DNA of 64,000 nt. It comes from a virus. The translations under genes were made by a program, and so were the position numbers. Shown here piece after piece: positions 8,963-17,538 of this stretch; the stretch's first letter is position 1; each line of letters begins with the position of its first letter. The notes beneath the pieces were generated by a model. It had not been told where the DNA came from. It saw only the letters and a program-made list of their open reading frames with translations, and ran no database searches. The stretch is from positions 62,001-126,000 of IMG/VR virus record IMGVR_UViG_3300027779_000011. One strand, written 5' to 3'.

Positions 8963-9232
8963 ATGTTAGATAAATTAAAAGAGTTATTGCGAAGATGGAA
9001 AGTTCAGGTAGTTGTTGTTGGCGGGGCTTTGGTTGTCGCTACGGCATATGGAACCTGTACCTATGAGCCTTTTGCTCAAGAGCAAGAGGGAGAAGGGTCT
9101 GCCGAAGAAGCTTCTATGGAAGCAACTGAAGCAGCTGAAGCAGCTGAAACAACTGAAGCAGCTGAAGCAGCTGAAGCAGCTGAAACAACTGAAGCAACTG
9201 AAGCAACTGAAACAACTGAAGCAACAGAGTAA
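8963..9232 (+). CDS. Small membrane-anchored protein with Glu-Ala-Thr repeat tail
   Basis: The 89-residue protein has a basic N-terminus, then one hydrophobic segment at about residues 14-30. A short linker leads to a C-terminal tail of twelve three-residue repeats of the form E-[A/T]-[A/T]. The hydrophobic segment could be a signal-anchor; the Cys after it does not make a standard lipobox. The acidic repeat tail is probably disordered and exposed. AAAGGAG precedes the ATG. It lies 19 bases before groEL, so the two are co-expressed. Function is unknown; tethering or charge shielding are guesses. Confidence 0.7.
   Translation: MLDKLKELLRRWKVQVVVVGGALVVATAYGTCTYEPFAQEQEGEGSAEEASMEATEAAEAAETTEAAEAAEAAETTEATEATETTEATE
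9119..9226 (+). repeat. Twelve tandem 9-base repeats (GAA RCA RCW)
   Basis: In-frame 9-base units encode EAT, EAA or ETT. A partial higher-order period of four units (three A-type, then ETT) is visible. Such arrays change length by slippage without breaking the frame. Confidence 0.9.
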
Positions 9233-9251
9233 TTTATAAGCGGAGGGCTTT

Positions 9252-10877
9252 ATGTCTTTTAAAAATGTAGACCTAGGAAGAGATGCTAGGGAGAAAATGA
9301 AAAAGGGTCTTGACATTCTTGCAAATGCGGTAAAGGTCACTCTTGGGCCGCGTGGCAGACACGTTGCAATACAGAGAGAGTATGGCCCTCCGCAAATTAC
9401 AAAAGATGGTGTTACTGTTGCCAGATCTATAAACCTATCTAATAGTGTTGAGGATATGGGTGCTCAGCTTATAAAGTCTGTTGCCGCAACAACAAATGCC
9501 GTTGCTGGCGACGGCACTACAACTGCAACTGTCTTGGCTCAATATATTTATAATGATGGAGCCAAGATGGTTGAAGCTGGCCATAACCCTGTTTTGATAA
9601 AAAGGGGAATCGACATTGCCGTAAAGAATGTTTCGAATTCGCTAAAAGAACTCAGTGTTCAGCTTACAGATGGCGATAGCATAAAAAGTGTTGCCTCAAT
9701 ATCTGCAAATAATGATATGGAGCTAGGTAGCTTAATTGCAGATGCGGTAATGAATGTTGGAAACGATGGAATGATATCAGTAGAAGACTCTGCCGGAACA
9801 GATACCTCGGTATCATACACCGATGGGCTAAAGATAGATAGGGGGTATTTGTCTCCAATGTTTATAACCAATCCAGAGAAGCTTTTGGTCGAGATGGAAA
9901 ACCCATTAATTCTTTGCTTTGATGGTAATATGGGCTTTCATAACTTCAATAAAGAGTATCTTCCGTTATTCAAAAAAGTTTCAGAATCAGGGAGAAAGGT
10001 TCTTGTTATAGCCAAAGAGTTTGATCATGAGGTTATGTCGACTTTCATTTTGAATAATTCAAAGGGCTCTATATCTTCATGCCTAATTCGGGCTCCTGGG
10101 TTTGGTGACTTCAGAAGGGATATGCTTGGAGATATAGCGGCAGCATGTGGTGGAAAGTTGTTCACAGATGACTCTGGAGTTGGACTTTCGGAATCAGAGG
10201 TAGATGATTTGGGTACGGCAAGGAGAATCGTAGTCTCTAGATTCGAGGCAACTATTGTTGACGGTGGAGGTTCTATGGATGATATAGAACGAAGAGTATC
10301 TGCATTAAAAGCCCAGCTTGATTCGGATATGTTAGAAGGCTTTGAAATAGCATCTCTGAAGAGTAGGATTTCAAAACTTTCTGGTGGAGTTGCAGTAATA
10401 AAAGTTGGTGGATCAACTGAGAGTGAAATGAAAGAGAGAAAAGATAGGGTCGAGGATGCTATAAACGCTGTTAAGGCTGCTATCGAAGAAGGCGTTGTCC
10501 CAGGAGGGGGTGCTTCTTTGATTCACTGTGTTAATTCGGTCGAGTTATTTGAGTCATCAAAGGAGTACATGAGTTTGCTACCGGAAGAGAAGATTGGGGT
10601 GGGCATAGTCAAGAACTCTCTTTCTGCTCCATTTAGACAGATAATGATAAACTCCGGAATGGAAAATCAGTATATGAGAATTATGGATAAGATACTTCTG
10701 AAGAAAGGGTTTTCTGGGTATAACGCTTTGTCAAATACTTTTTCAAATAATATGTTAAAAAGCGGAGTCATAGACCCCACAAAGGTAGTTAGAACTGCAA
10801 TAGTAAATGCGGCATCTGCAAGTGGAATTATGCTAACCACAGAAGTTGCAATATCATCAGCAGATGAACAAAAATAA
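9252..10877 (+). CDS. groEL: Chaperonin GroEL, first copy
   Basis: A complete 541-residue chaperonin subunit, numbered almost as in E. coli. The ATPase residues are present: Asp52 in [19 protein letters not shown] with Asp87, and the [20 protein letters not shown] segment that holds the third catalytic Asp. The apical domain keeps GYLSP and APGFG, but the second Tyr of the substrate/GroES site is Met (SPMF). The tail ends ADEQK with no Gly-Gly-Met repeats. In the family it forms rings that fold proteins in an ATP cycle. No groES is seen beside it or elsewhere in the window. GGAGGG precedes the ATG. Confidence 0.96.
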   Translation: MSFKNVDLGRDAREKMKKGLDILANAVKVTLGPRGRHVAIQREYGPPQITKDGVTVARSINLSNSVEDMGAQLIKSVAATTNAVAGDGTTTATVLAQYIYNDGAKMVEAGHNPVLIKRGIDIAVKNVSNSLKELSVQLTDGDSIKSVASISANNDMELGSLIADAVMNVGNDGMISVEDSAGTDTSVSYTDGLKIDRGYLSPMFITNPEKLLVEMENPLILCFDGNMGFHNFNKEYLPLFKKVSESGRKVLVIAKEFDHEVMSTFILNNSKGSISSCLIRAPGFGDFRRDMLGDIAAACGGKLFTDDSGVGLSESEVDDLGTARRIVVSRFEATIVDGGGSMDDIERRVSALKAQLDSDMLEGFEIASLKSRISKLSGGVAVIKVGGSTESEMKERKDRVEDAINAVKAAIEEGVVPGGGASLIHCVNSVELFESSKEYMSLLPEEKIGVGIVKNSLSAPFRQIMINSGMENQYMRIMDKILLKKGFSGYNALSNTFSNNMLKSGVIDPTKVVRTAIVNAASASGIMLTTEVAISSADEQK

Positions 10878-10926
10878 TATATTTTATATGTGATATATAT
10901 ACGTTAAACTACACAGGAGGTTGAGA

Positions 10927-11196
10927 ATGTCGAATAATGTTGTACCGCTTGAGTCCACAGGGGAGTATAAGGAACCGTTGCTGGATGAAAGCATCGTTGT
11001 TTCCAAACTTATGTCTGCTGGGGTAAACCAGATACATAGGTCTTATGACGAAGAGCAAAAGAAAGTCTATAGGCAATTTGTAGAATCAAGGCTTTCTTTT
11101 ATAGCACCGTGCTGGAGCGACCTTAACGATGGTGTTAAGATTGAGGTTATTACAGCACATGCAGAAGATTTTTTGCGATTTGTAAATGGAGAATGA
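10927..11196 (+). CDS. Small hypothetical protein
   Basis: An 89-residue protein whose ATG lies six bases after a strong AGGAGG; a TTG six bases earlier overlaps that spacing and is unlikely. It is mixed-charge and helical, with no recognised motif. The stop TGA lies just before the next gene's ATG, so the two are translationally linked. Confidence 0.65.
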   Translation: MSNNVVPLESTGEYKEPLLDESIVVSKLMSAGVNQIHRSYDEEQKKVYRQFVESRLSFIAPCWSDLNDGVKIEVITAHAEDFLRFVNGE

Positions 11197-11197
11197 T

Positions 11198-12040
11198 ATG
11201 TCAAATTCATTAAAAGATAGTCTTATGGGTATTGGAATCAACTCTTTTTTCAGAGGAACTGGGTACGGAAGAAGCACACATAATTATGATCAACTAAAGG
11301 AATCTATATTGCTTCATAAAGACTTCCCGGATAAGTGGTTCTGCCTTTTAGATGATGACGGAAAACAATCTGCTCTAGAATATGCTTCTTCTAATATCCC
11401 AACAATATATTCTGATGGAGGTGATGATTGGTCGAAGCTGATTGACGATGTTAGCTCTGGAGATGTAGATCCTAAGGATATATCTGGGTGGTATGGAAAG
11501 TCATCGGTTGTTCAGGCCGCAACTCTTAATCCGCATTATGATTGGTCTAGCCTATTCACAAGTGTTATTCGTGATAACGATAGCTTGGGGTATATAAGCC
11601 CATCTATTAGAATTGTGATAGATTGTTACTCTGAATACGATGGTAGTGATTTTTATGATTATGTTTTTAACAACGCAAAGGGCCGCAAGTGGGAGCTTAG
11701 GGCGCAGCTTTATATGGCGCTTGTAAAGAGTGGAACGCTTACTCCGAAAATGGCAAGGAAGATGCGAAGCGATGGTGCATCAAAGGCATCTAAAGCTGCG
11801 CTAGAATCTCTGATTTCAAATATATCACTTTATCCAGATAATGAGCCTCTTTTTGTTCAGTTTGTAGATACAGCATATGAAGAAGTTGCGATTTCGTTGG
11901 CAAAAAAAATACCAGAGAATATGCTAACCTACATGGTAGGCTCTCAGTTTCATTATGTAAAAAGAATAGTTGAAGATAGAATGAGAGCTATTGAGCTTAG
12001 AAAGGATCAGGAAGAATCCGAATCAGAATTGCCATTTTAA
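11198..12040 (+). CDS. Hypothetical alpha-helical protein
   Basis: This 280-residue soluble protein starts at the second ATG, with GGAG seven bases ahead and the previous stop two bases upstream. The C-terminal two thirds consist of repeated amphipathic helices of 25-35 residues (for example around LRAQLYMALVKSGTLT and ALESLISNISLYPDN). These resemble irregular HEAT-like repeats but I cannot assign a family. The first 100 residues are rich in Asp, Gly and Ser. Function is unknown. Two other proteins in the window (19983 and 20713) share a similar helical-repeat style. Confidence 0.65.
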   Translation: MSNSLKDSLMGIGINSFFRGTGYGRSTHNYDQLKESILLHKDFPDKWFCLLDDDGKQSALEYASSNIPTIYSDGGDDWSKLIDDVSSGDVDPKDISGWYGKSSVVQAATLNPHYDWSSLFTSVIRDNDSLGYISPSIRIVIDCYSEYDGSDFYDYVFNNAKGRKWELRAQLYMALVKSGTLTPKMARKMRSDGASKASKAALESLISNISLYPDNEPLFVQFVDTAYEEVAISLAKKIPENMLTYMVGSQFHYVKRIVEDRMRAIELRKDQEESESELPF

Positions 12041-12052
12041 TAGGATTAAATA

Positions 12053-12325
12053 ATGACTAATATTAATGAAGCATGTTACCTCTCCAGTCCCATTCACAAG
12101 AATTCTTTAAACATAGAGCTAACAGAGGATATGGAAAGCAACCTAGTCCTATCTATTGACGGATCAATTATGGCTATTAAAAAAAGCGTAATTTCTAATT
12201 ATATAGACGACCAGGATATTCTAATGATTAGAATGGGATTTCGAAAAGCTACAGATGAGTTATTGAAATACTCAGATGAAGAAGGACTTTATAAGTTTTT
12301 ATCCTGTCTTGTTGATTTAGAATAA
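12053..12325 (+). CDS. Small hypothetical protein
   Basis: A 90-residue protein, acidic, of mixed helix and strand, with no known domain. It is the last gene before a strong rho-independent terminator and lies 12 bases after the preceding gene, so it probably ends that operon. The ribosome site is weak (TAGGA about eight bases from the ATG). Confidence 0.6.
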   Translation: MTNINEACYLSSPIHKNSLNIELTEDMESNLVLSIDGSIMAIKKSVISNYIDDQDILMIRMGFRKATDELLKYSDEEGLYKFLSCLVDLE

Positions 12326-12350
12326 ATAAAAATCAAAAACTTATTCTGCA

Positions 12351-12383
12351 CCCATAGTAAAATTACTTTACTATGGGTTTTTT
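12351..12383 (+). terminator. Rho-independent terminator
   Basis: A perfect 11-base-pair stem (CCCATAGTAAA with its complement), a five-base loop and a run of six T. It closes the groEL operon and separates it from the structural cluster. Confidence 0.92.
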
Positions 12384-12417
12384 ATTAATTTTTTTATTAA
12401 AAGCATAGGGATTAATA

Positions 12418-12837
12418 ATGATAAAGCTATCTGCATTTGAATCAGCAAGAATAACAGACCCTTCCAGTGGAAAAGAGGTTAAGGTTTCCACCACAGTCAG
12501 GATGCAGTATAGGTGGCTATATAGAAATTATGAGCCTGAGTTTCAAAGCATGAGAAATAATATTCTTAATGAGATAATAGGAAAAGATTATTCTGGTAGC
12601 TCCGGTGATGGCAATATGGTGCATAGGTTTAAGCTTGGAAGCTCTAGCATTGAATCAAAGGAAAGGGAGATTGCTGAGATCAGAAAGTTTTCTCCATCAT
12701 CAGAAAGAGCTAGGGCTTTTAATTTCTTTATAGCAGTAGAGCGAAGTGATGGAATTTATATATTAGCCGTAAAGCAAAGCTGGAAGTCTCCTAAGTATAC
12801 CAAAACTTATGGTTATACAAAGAAAAGCAGAACTTAA
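12418..12837 (+). CDS. Hypothetical protein at head of structural cluster
   Basis: This 139-residue basic protein contains an Arg/Tyr/Trp-rich patch near residues 28-40 and a C-terminal segment rich in Lys, Ser and Tyr. No recognised domain is visible. It is the first gene after a terminator, just ahead of three probable virion proteins, so a head or tail role is possible from context only. No strong ribosome site is seen; AGGGA lies about seven bases ahead of the ATG. Confidence 0.6.
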   Translation: MIKLSAFESARITDPSSGKEVKVSTTVRMQYRWLYRNYEPEFQSMRNNILNEIIGKDYSGSSGDGNMVHRFKLGSSSIESKEREIAEIRKFSPSSERARAFNFFIAVERSDGIYILAVKQSWKSPKYTKTYGYTKKSRT

Positions 12838-12883
12838 GGCTCTACTAATTTAATATAAAGTATTGTATTTTAATGAGGTTATA

Positions 12884-13546
12884 ATGAATAAAAAGACTGC
12901 ACAATTAAAGCCGCCAAACTGGGACCCCGATATTCTGCCAAAGTTAAAGCAGATAAACTATGGTTCTCAAGAGGGTGAGATAAAGAGAATTTTAAACGAT
13001 CCAAGTAAAATTATATTTGACGCAACCTCTCCATCGGATAATCCCAATGCTTCTGCTTGGGTCACAACCGATGATTTGAAAGATGGAAAAATTGATGCGG
13101 TTCATATAAACGCAACAAAGATTCCAAAACCGGGGGATGGCTTTGAACAAATGGCCAATCAAATAATCGCATCAATTTCAGCATTGTTATCTCATGAAGT
13201 CGGACACATTGAAGACTTCAGAGAGGAGCTTTATGAATCAGGACAAGACCCGTTTCCGGGTGGAGAGGCTGTAGCTGAAGAAGCACAAAGACAACAGGAG
13301 CAAAGAGCAATGTTAGCATTAGAACAAATGGCGTCAGCAAAGAGTACTTTGGTGAAGCTTTCAAATGATCTAGATGGTTCTGGTAATGGAAAGATTGCAG
13401 ATAGTATAGATAAATTATTATATGTTATCTCAAAAGAGGAAGTCAGTATAAATAAGACGGCCATACAAAAAGATGATGACGTGTTGGCAGAAGAAGTGTT
13501 TATGTTTAATGACTCATTTTATAAGAAACCATTCGGAAGGATGTGA
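12884..13546 (+). CDS. Zincin-like metalloprotease with shared virion motif
   Basis: This 220-residue protein starts at the ATG after GAGGTT. HEVGH at residues 104-108 matches the HExxH zinc-protease signature. An acidic stretch (GGEAVAEEA) some 20 residues later could give the third ligand. At about residues 155-185 it carries the LVKLSNDLDGSG...IADSIDKLL motif that also appears in the next two proteins. Together with its location this suggests a virion or prohead maturation protease (inference). Phage prohead proteases are normally serine enzymes, so a zincin here would be unusual. It could instead act on the host cell wall or on host proteins. Confidence 0.72.
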   Translation: MNKKTAQLKPPNWDPDILPKLKQINYGSQEGEIKRILNDPSKIIFDATSPSDNPNASAWVTTDDLKDGKIDAVHINATKIPKPGDGFEQMANQIIASISALLSHEVGHIEDFREELYESGQDPFPGGEAVAEEAQRQQEQRAMLALEQMASAKSTLVKLSNDLDGSGNGKIADSIDKLLYVISKEEVSINKTAIQKDDDVLAEEVFMFNDSFYKKPFGRM

Positions 13547-13568
13547 TGATTGGCAAATATTCAAATAA

Positions 13569-15863
13569 ATGGGTGATATAAAAACCATGAAGAAGAAAAC
13601 CGTAGAACAAGAGAATGAGCTTGGAGATACTCCGACTGATGCGATAGCTGGTATGCACATGCCAGATCCCGAAGGTTCGTGGAGAGGCTCCGATCCGGGA
13701 GAGAATAGCTATACTTATGATAAGAAGCAGATTGCATACCATGAAAGACGCCTGACCGGGAGAAAAAGAAAGGAAAATGGTTTATCAAAAGGGGCAAGAG
13801 GTCTTTTGGATATGCAAACGGAACAGGGAAAGTCCGGTGAATATTTTGAAGAGGATGAGACCGGGTTATTTGGCAATGAATCTCCTGAAGATTTACCTAC
13901 TAATAAACCAGATAGAAATATAAGATATGAATCATCTACCGGCAGCTCAGACGTAGATCTGTCTGATTTTTCGTTCTTGGGGTTTGGAAAAGAATCAAAA
14001 AGGAATTATGAAATGAACAATGAATTAATCAAGCTATCAAACTTATTAGACGAGATCGGAAGCGTTAATGCTGCGGATAGAATAGATCTTATGATTATAA
14101 AGGAAGCGGTAACTACGCCTTCTGGGTGGAGTTCACGTCCTAGCTCTAGTGCCTCTACGTCTCAGCAGAATCTTCATCGCGCTTGTACTGCATATTATAC
14201 AGCAATAGATACTATGGAGTCTCAGAATTATTACAGTGGAGGCGACGAAGGTGCTGCCGAGGATGTTATAAATGCAGTATGGGCAAGATATAATGCCTTT
14301 GACGGCTGGGGTGATAACGATGATGCACTTCCAAATGCACTTATTAGCGCAGCTCGTTCGGCTGAGCCAAGTCTTACATCAAGACCTGAGGGTTATTCTT
14401 CATGGTTTGAAGCTGTTGTAAAAGAAGGGGACGTTAATTTTTCCAACGGAAACTCAGCCTTCTACGGTAATTCTGACGGATTTGCAATAGACGCCAAGAA
14501 TTTTTGGGGGAAAATGAAGAGTGCAATCAAAAAAAACAGGGCAGCCGAAACAGCAGCCGAAACAGCAGCGGCAACAGGAGGAACCGCTCTCCAAGATGAT
14601 ATGGACCCTGAAGATAAGATGGGAGATGCTCCCTTTTTCTACCTTCTTACTGAAGCACAAAAGACCACTGCTGAACAGCCCGAGGCAGATTTCTTAAGAC
14701 TAGAATGGGGAGCATCTGAAACACCCCCTCAGTGGAGAATACAGTTTAGAAAAATGCGTGATCTTTCTGTGTGGCTAGAGGCCAATTCAGAAAAGAGAAG
14801 CCTTGTAACGGAAGAGTGGATTGAAGAATTATCAGAACTTGGGAATGGGGCATACAAGGATGGGTTTCAATGGACTACGGGAGCTGTGACAGAGTATGCC
14901 AACAAAGGAAAGATTCCGCATCCAGGGAAGGGATACGCTGCTTATTACGACTCTTGGGAAGGGTGGACTGACTCATGGACTGTAATGTATGACCTTCTGC
15001 GTAACCAAGAAACAGTAAAGGCCTCTGGCGAATTTGCACAACAACAAGCAGAAGGAAGATCGGGCGGCGGCGGCGGTGGTGGTGGCAGTAGAGCCGTTGC
15101 TTCTATCGTTGATTTATCAGGTGGAGTAATAACTGATTCTGATACTGGTAACAAATTCAGAACATGGGTCTATTCAGATGCTGCGAGGGCTAGGTGGGCC
15201 TCTAGTAATAACTTTGATAGTTCTCACACAGTGTTTAATTCCAGAGCTATGAGGAGTGCTTGGGCGACTTATGGTAATCAGTATAAACAATATTTGCAAG
15301 TCGCTGGACCGGACGAGTTACTTGCTGGCTCCGGAACCGGAAGTGTGGCAAGGCGAGAATCTGTGGATGATTTACTTGGGGAGACAGCTCCACAAGCACC
15401 TCCAGTTGCAGCTCCACAAGCACCTCCAATTGCATCTCCACAAGCACCTCCAGTTGCAGCGACTCAGCCAGAAGCAGGGTGGACTATCGAGAATGTTGGT
15501 TCCGCAGTAGATGAGTTATATAGAGGGGTTCGGATTGGCAAAAACAGTGAAAGGAAAGTAAGAAGAACGACTGCTAGAGCACTAAGAGATTTGGGCCGTG
15601 GTTCTACCCAGGAGATTCTAAACTACTTGTCTGGAAGAACACCTCCATCATCTGCTACGATGAGATACAGCGAAGTTTATAACGCTCTAATGGACCTAAA
15701 GGAACAGCTATCAGGAGGCCGCAAATCAAGGGCGGCTAGGATTGATAGGATTAATGCCTTGTCGAAAACCAGTGACGATGTCATAGATACTTATAAGAAA
15801 GCCGCAAACAACCGAAGAAGAAGGGTGTCTGAGGATAGAAAAAAGCTTTACGATAGTATCTGA
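13569..15863 (+). CDS. Probable virion structural protein with low-complexity linkers
   Basis: A 764-residue protein. Residues 1-148 are charged and polar. Residues 149-180 hold the shared motif (MNNELIKLSN ... AADRIDLMI) followed by IIKEA, which resembles the L/I-x-E cleavage sites of T4-type prohead proteases. Later come a Ser/Thr stretch, an ETAAETAAA run (about 320), a polyglycine run (about 500) and three copies of APQAPPVA (about 607-630). The C-terminus is basic and helical. Linkers of this kind are common in phage baseplate or head-decoration proteins; the assignment is by style and context. A second start at residue 149 (14013) has its own ribosome site. Confidence 0.7.
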   Translation: MGDIKTMKKKTVEQENELGDTPTDAIAGMHMPDPEGSWRGSDPGENSYTYDKKQIAYHERRLTGRKRKENGLSKGARGLLDMQTEQGKSGEYFEEDETGLFGNESPEDLPTNKPDRNIRYESSTGSSDVDLSDFSFLGFGKESKRNYEMNNELIKLSNLLDEIGSVNAADRIDLMIIKEAVTTPSGWSSRPSSSASTSQQNLHRACTAYYTAIDTMESQNYYSGGDEGAAEDVINAVWARYNAFDGWGDNDDALPNALISAARSAEPSLTSRPEGYSSWFEAVVKEGDVNFSNGNSAFYGNSDGFAIDAKNFWGKMKSAIKKNRAAETAAETAAATGGTALQDDMDPEDKMGDAPFFYLLTEAQKTTAEQPEADFLRLEWGASETPPQWRIQFRKMRDLSVWLEANSEKRSLVTEEWIEELSELGNGAYKDGFQWTTGAVTEYANKGKIPHPGKGYAAYYDSWEGWTDSWTVMYDLLRNQETVKASGEFAQQQAEGRSGGGGGGGGSRAVASIVDLSGGVITDSDTGNKFRTWVYSDAARARWASSNNFDSSHTVFNSRAMRSAWATYGNQYKQYLQVAGPDELLAGSGTGSVARRESVDDLLGETAPQAPPVAAPQAPPIASPQAPPVAATQPEAGWTIENVGSAVDELYRGVRIGKNSERKVRRTTARALRDLGRGSTQEILNYLSGRTPPSSATMRYSEVYNALMDLKEQLSGGRKSRAARIDRINALSKTSDDVIDTYKKAANNRRRRVSEDRKKLYDSI
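15387..15458 (+). repeat. Three tandem 24-base repeats (Pro-Ala-Gln linker)
   Basis: Three in-frame units of 24 bases each encode APQAPPVA with one or two substitutions. They form a probable flexible or extended linker in the structural protein. Confidence 0.9.
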
Positions 15864-15907
15864 TGCTTATATTTAATAACTTGAATTACCAAAGAGGAAT
15901 CTAAAAA

Positions 15908-17473
15908 ATGCAAAACGAATTAATCAAACTTTCAAAGACCTTAAGCGGTCTTGGCCATAAGAAGCACTCCAGTATAGTCAGAGGCCTTGGAGTACCAAGC
16001 GTCAGCATTATGCTTTCAAAGTTTGCAGGAGCTCCAAACCCAGGACTTATAAAGCTCATCAATGGAAATGCTGCTAATAGCAAAAGTCAGGTAGGAATTA
16101 ATCTCAGCTATAAAGGCAATGACGATCTTGGAGAGTGGGCAACGGGTTCGGATGAAATATCCATTGCAACCCAGGAAGTGCTGACAGACTTTATAGATAT
16201 GGTAAAAGGGATAAATGCTGATACCCCAGAAAAAGCCTATGAAACACGCGCAAAGATAAAGGCTATCACGGTAAGTGTTTATACTGATACCGCAGGTAAT
16301 GATGCTAATAACGAAGCTCGTAGTCAAAGGCGAGCAGATATAATTGTTGCAGCCCTAAGGCAAGATGTTCCTGGGGTAACCTTCACAGGGAAGGGTATGG
16401 GAGAGGATGCGGAAAAGAATAAGAGATACCTTAACTTCCAAATTACCGAAATAGAAGCTAGGCAAGCTGTAATGGATTCCCATGTAGTGGCCCTTAATGA
16501 TGGTGGAACAGCGTACTGGTTTCTAAGACAAGGTAACTACTTTGTTGTAGATGTTACCAAGCCAGATGCCCATAGAGCCGCTACCAAAGCCGAATCTGCA
16601 ATCCAGAAAGACAGCACTGGTAAAGGGACCGGTGATGCTGGAAATGCTCTTGTTTATTTTGGAGCAGAGGCTGCTATTGCAGCTGGGGCAATTAGCCCGG
16701 TAGAAAATCCAGCCGGAACAATTTATATGGTAGATAGCGCGAAGCTTACGGGTGCCGCAGCCATGATGAGCTTAGAGGATACAATTCAGTCACCAACAAC
16801 TCCATCTGAAAGAGCCACTAAGCTTGGTGCGTCTGCCGAGGCAGGACAGGTTGCTAGGACCGAAAGTGAAGCTTGGCCAGCAGAGGTCGTAAAAGATTCA
16901 ATAAGAAGACTCCTTGAGATCAGAGAACCATTGGAGATAGACCCAGATGGAGGTGGCTCACAGCCCGCTGCTCAAGCCTTAGCTGCACATCGCGTTAGGC
17001 GCAATATGAGGAGAATGTTCAAGACTAATATGGAAAAAAACCCTGACGGGTTTGACCGTACTGTTCAGAAATTGGCTCAGGAAATGACAGCTAGTCCAAA
17101 CTTTGTATATAATCCAGATGAAGGTGCCGCAGGATCTAACATAGGAATGGTGTTTATGGCGGCGATGCAATCAGAGAGTGTGGCCCAGTCTACTGGTGGC
17201 TCTGCTTCGTCAAGAGCAAAGAACTCAAGAAAGGGTAGGCGAAGAATGGAGAAGGCTAAAGCCAGAGCACGAAAAAGGTCTGATAGAGAGAGATATGATA
17301 ACCCGCTAATTCCAAACTTTATGGAGCGTGGCCAGAAGTTTAACGAGAGAGGCGAGAGAAAGGCTTCCTCAAGCACAATAGAAAGCCTTCATAAGATTTC
17401 AATGAAAAAGTCATCTGCAAAGTCTGCCGCTAAGAAAAGAAGAGAAAGAATTAAAAAAGAAAATATGCGATAA
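15908..17473 (+). CDS. Structural-type protein with OmpA-like domain
   Basis: This 521-residue protein starts MQNELIKLSK, the shared motif placed at the very N-terminus. Residues ~75-190 look like an OmpA/MotB C-terminal domain: TVSVYTDTAGNDANNE is followed by SQRRADIIVAAL, then a Gly-Glu-rich segment and NKRYLNFQI. That fold binds peptidoglycan in the periplasm. The middle is Ala-rich. The C-terminal 100 residues are strongly basic (many RR, KK and SR pairs) and could contact DNA or a membrane. AGAGGA precedes the ATG. A tail or virion protein that docks on the Gram-negative wall is the best guess. A terminator follows. Confidence 0.72.
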   Translation: MQNELIKLSKTLSGLGHKKHSSIVRGLGVPSVSIMLSKFAGAPNPGLIKLINGNAANSKSQVGINLSYKGNDDLGEWATGSDEISIATQEVLTDFIDMVKGINADTPEKAYETRAKIKAITVSVYTDTAGNDANNEARSQRRADIIVAALRQDVPGVTFTGKGMGEDAEKNKRYLNFQITEIEARQAVMDSHVVALNDGGTAYWFLRQGNYFVVDVTKPDAHRAATKAESAIQKDSTGKGTGDAGNALVYFGAEAAIAAGAISPVENPAGTIYMVDSAKLTGAAAMMSLEDTIQSPTTPSERATKLGASAEAGQVARTESEAWPAEVVKDSIRRLLEIREPLEIDPDGGGSQPAAQALAAHRVRRNMRRMFKTNMEKNPDGFDRTVQKLAQEMTASPNFVYNPDEGAAGSNIGMVFMAAMQSESVAQSTGGSASSRAKNSRKGRRRMEKAKARARKRSDRERYDNPLIPNFMERGQKFNERGERKASSSTIESLHKISMKKSSAKSAAKKRRERIKKENMR

Positions 17474-17504
17474 GTTTTTATAATATATTTTATATACAAA
17501 CTAT

Positions 17505-17538
17505 AAAACCCCGAACAGTATTGTCGGGGTTTTGTTTT
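17505..17538 (+). terminator. Rho-independent terminator
   Basis: AAAACCCCGA pairs with TCGGGGTTTT around a nine-base loop, followed by GTTTT. It closes the structural cluster. Confidence 0.9.

Noticed and set aside
9119-9226. Tandem repeat as a possible CRISPR array
   Set aside because: Units are 9 bases with no unique spacers and are in frame within a gene.
8984-9340. Minus-strand frame with long Cys-Phe-Ser repeats, and a + frame with Leu-Lys-Gln repeats
   Set aside because: Both are out-of-frame readings of the 9-base GAA RCA RCW repeat of the gene at 8963, which has the ribosome site and a membrane segment.
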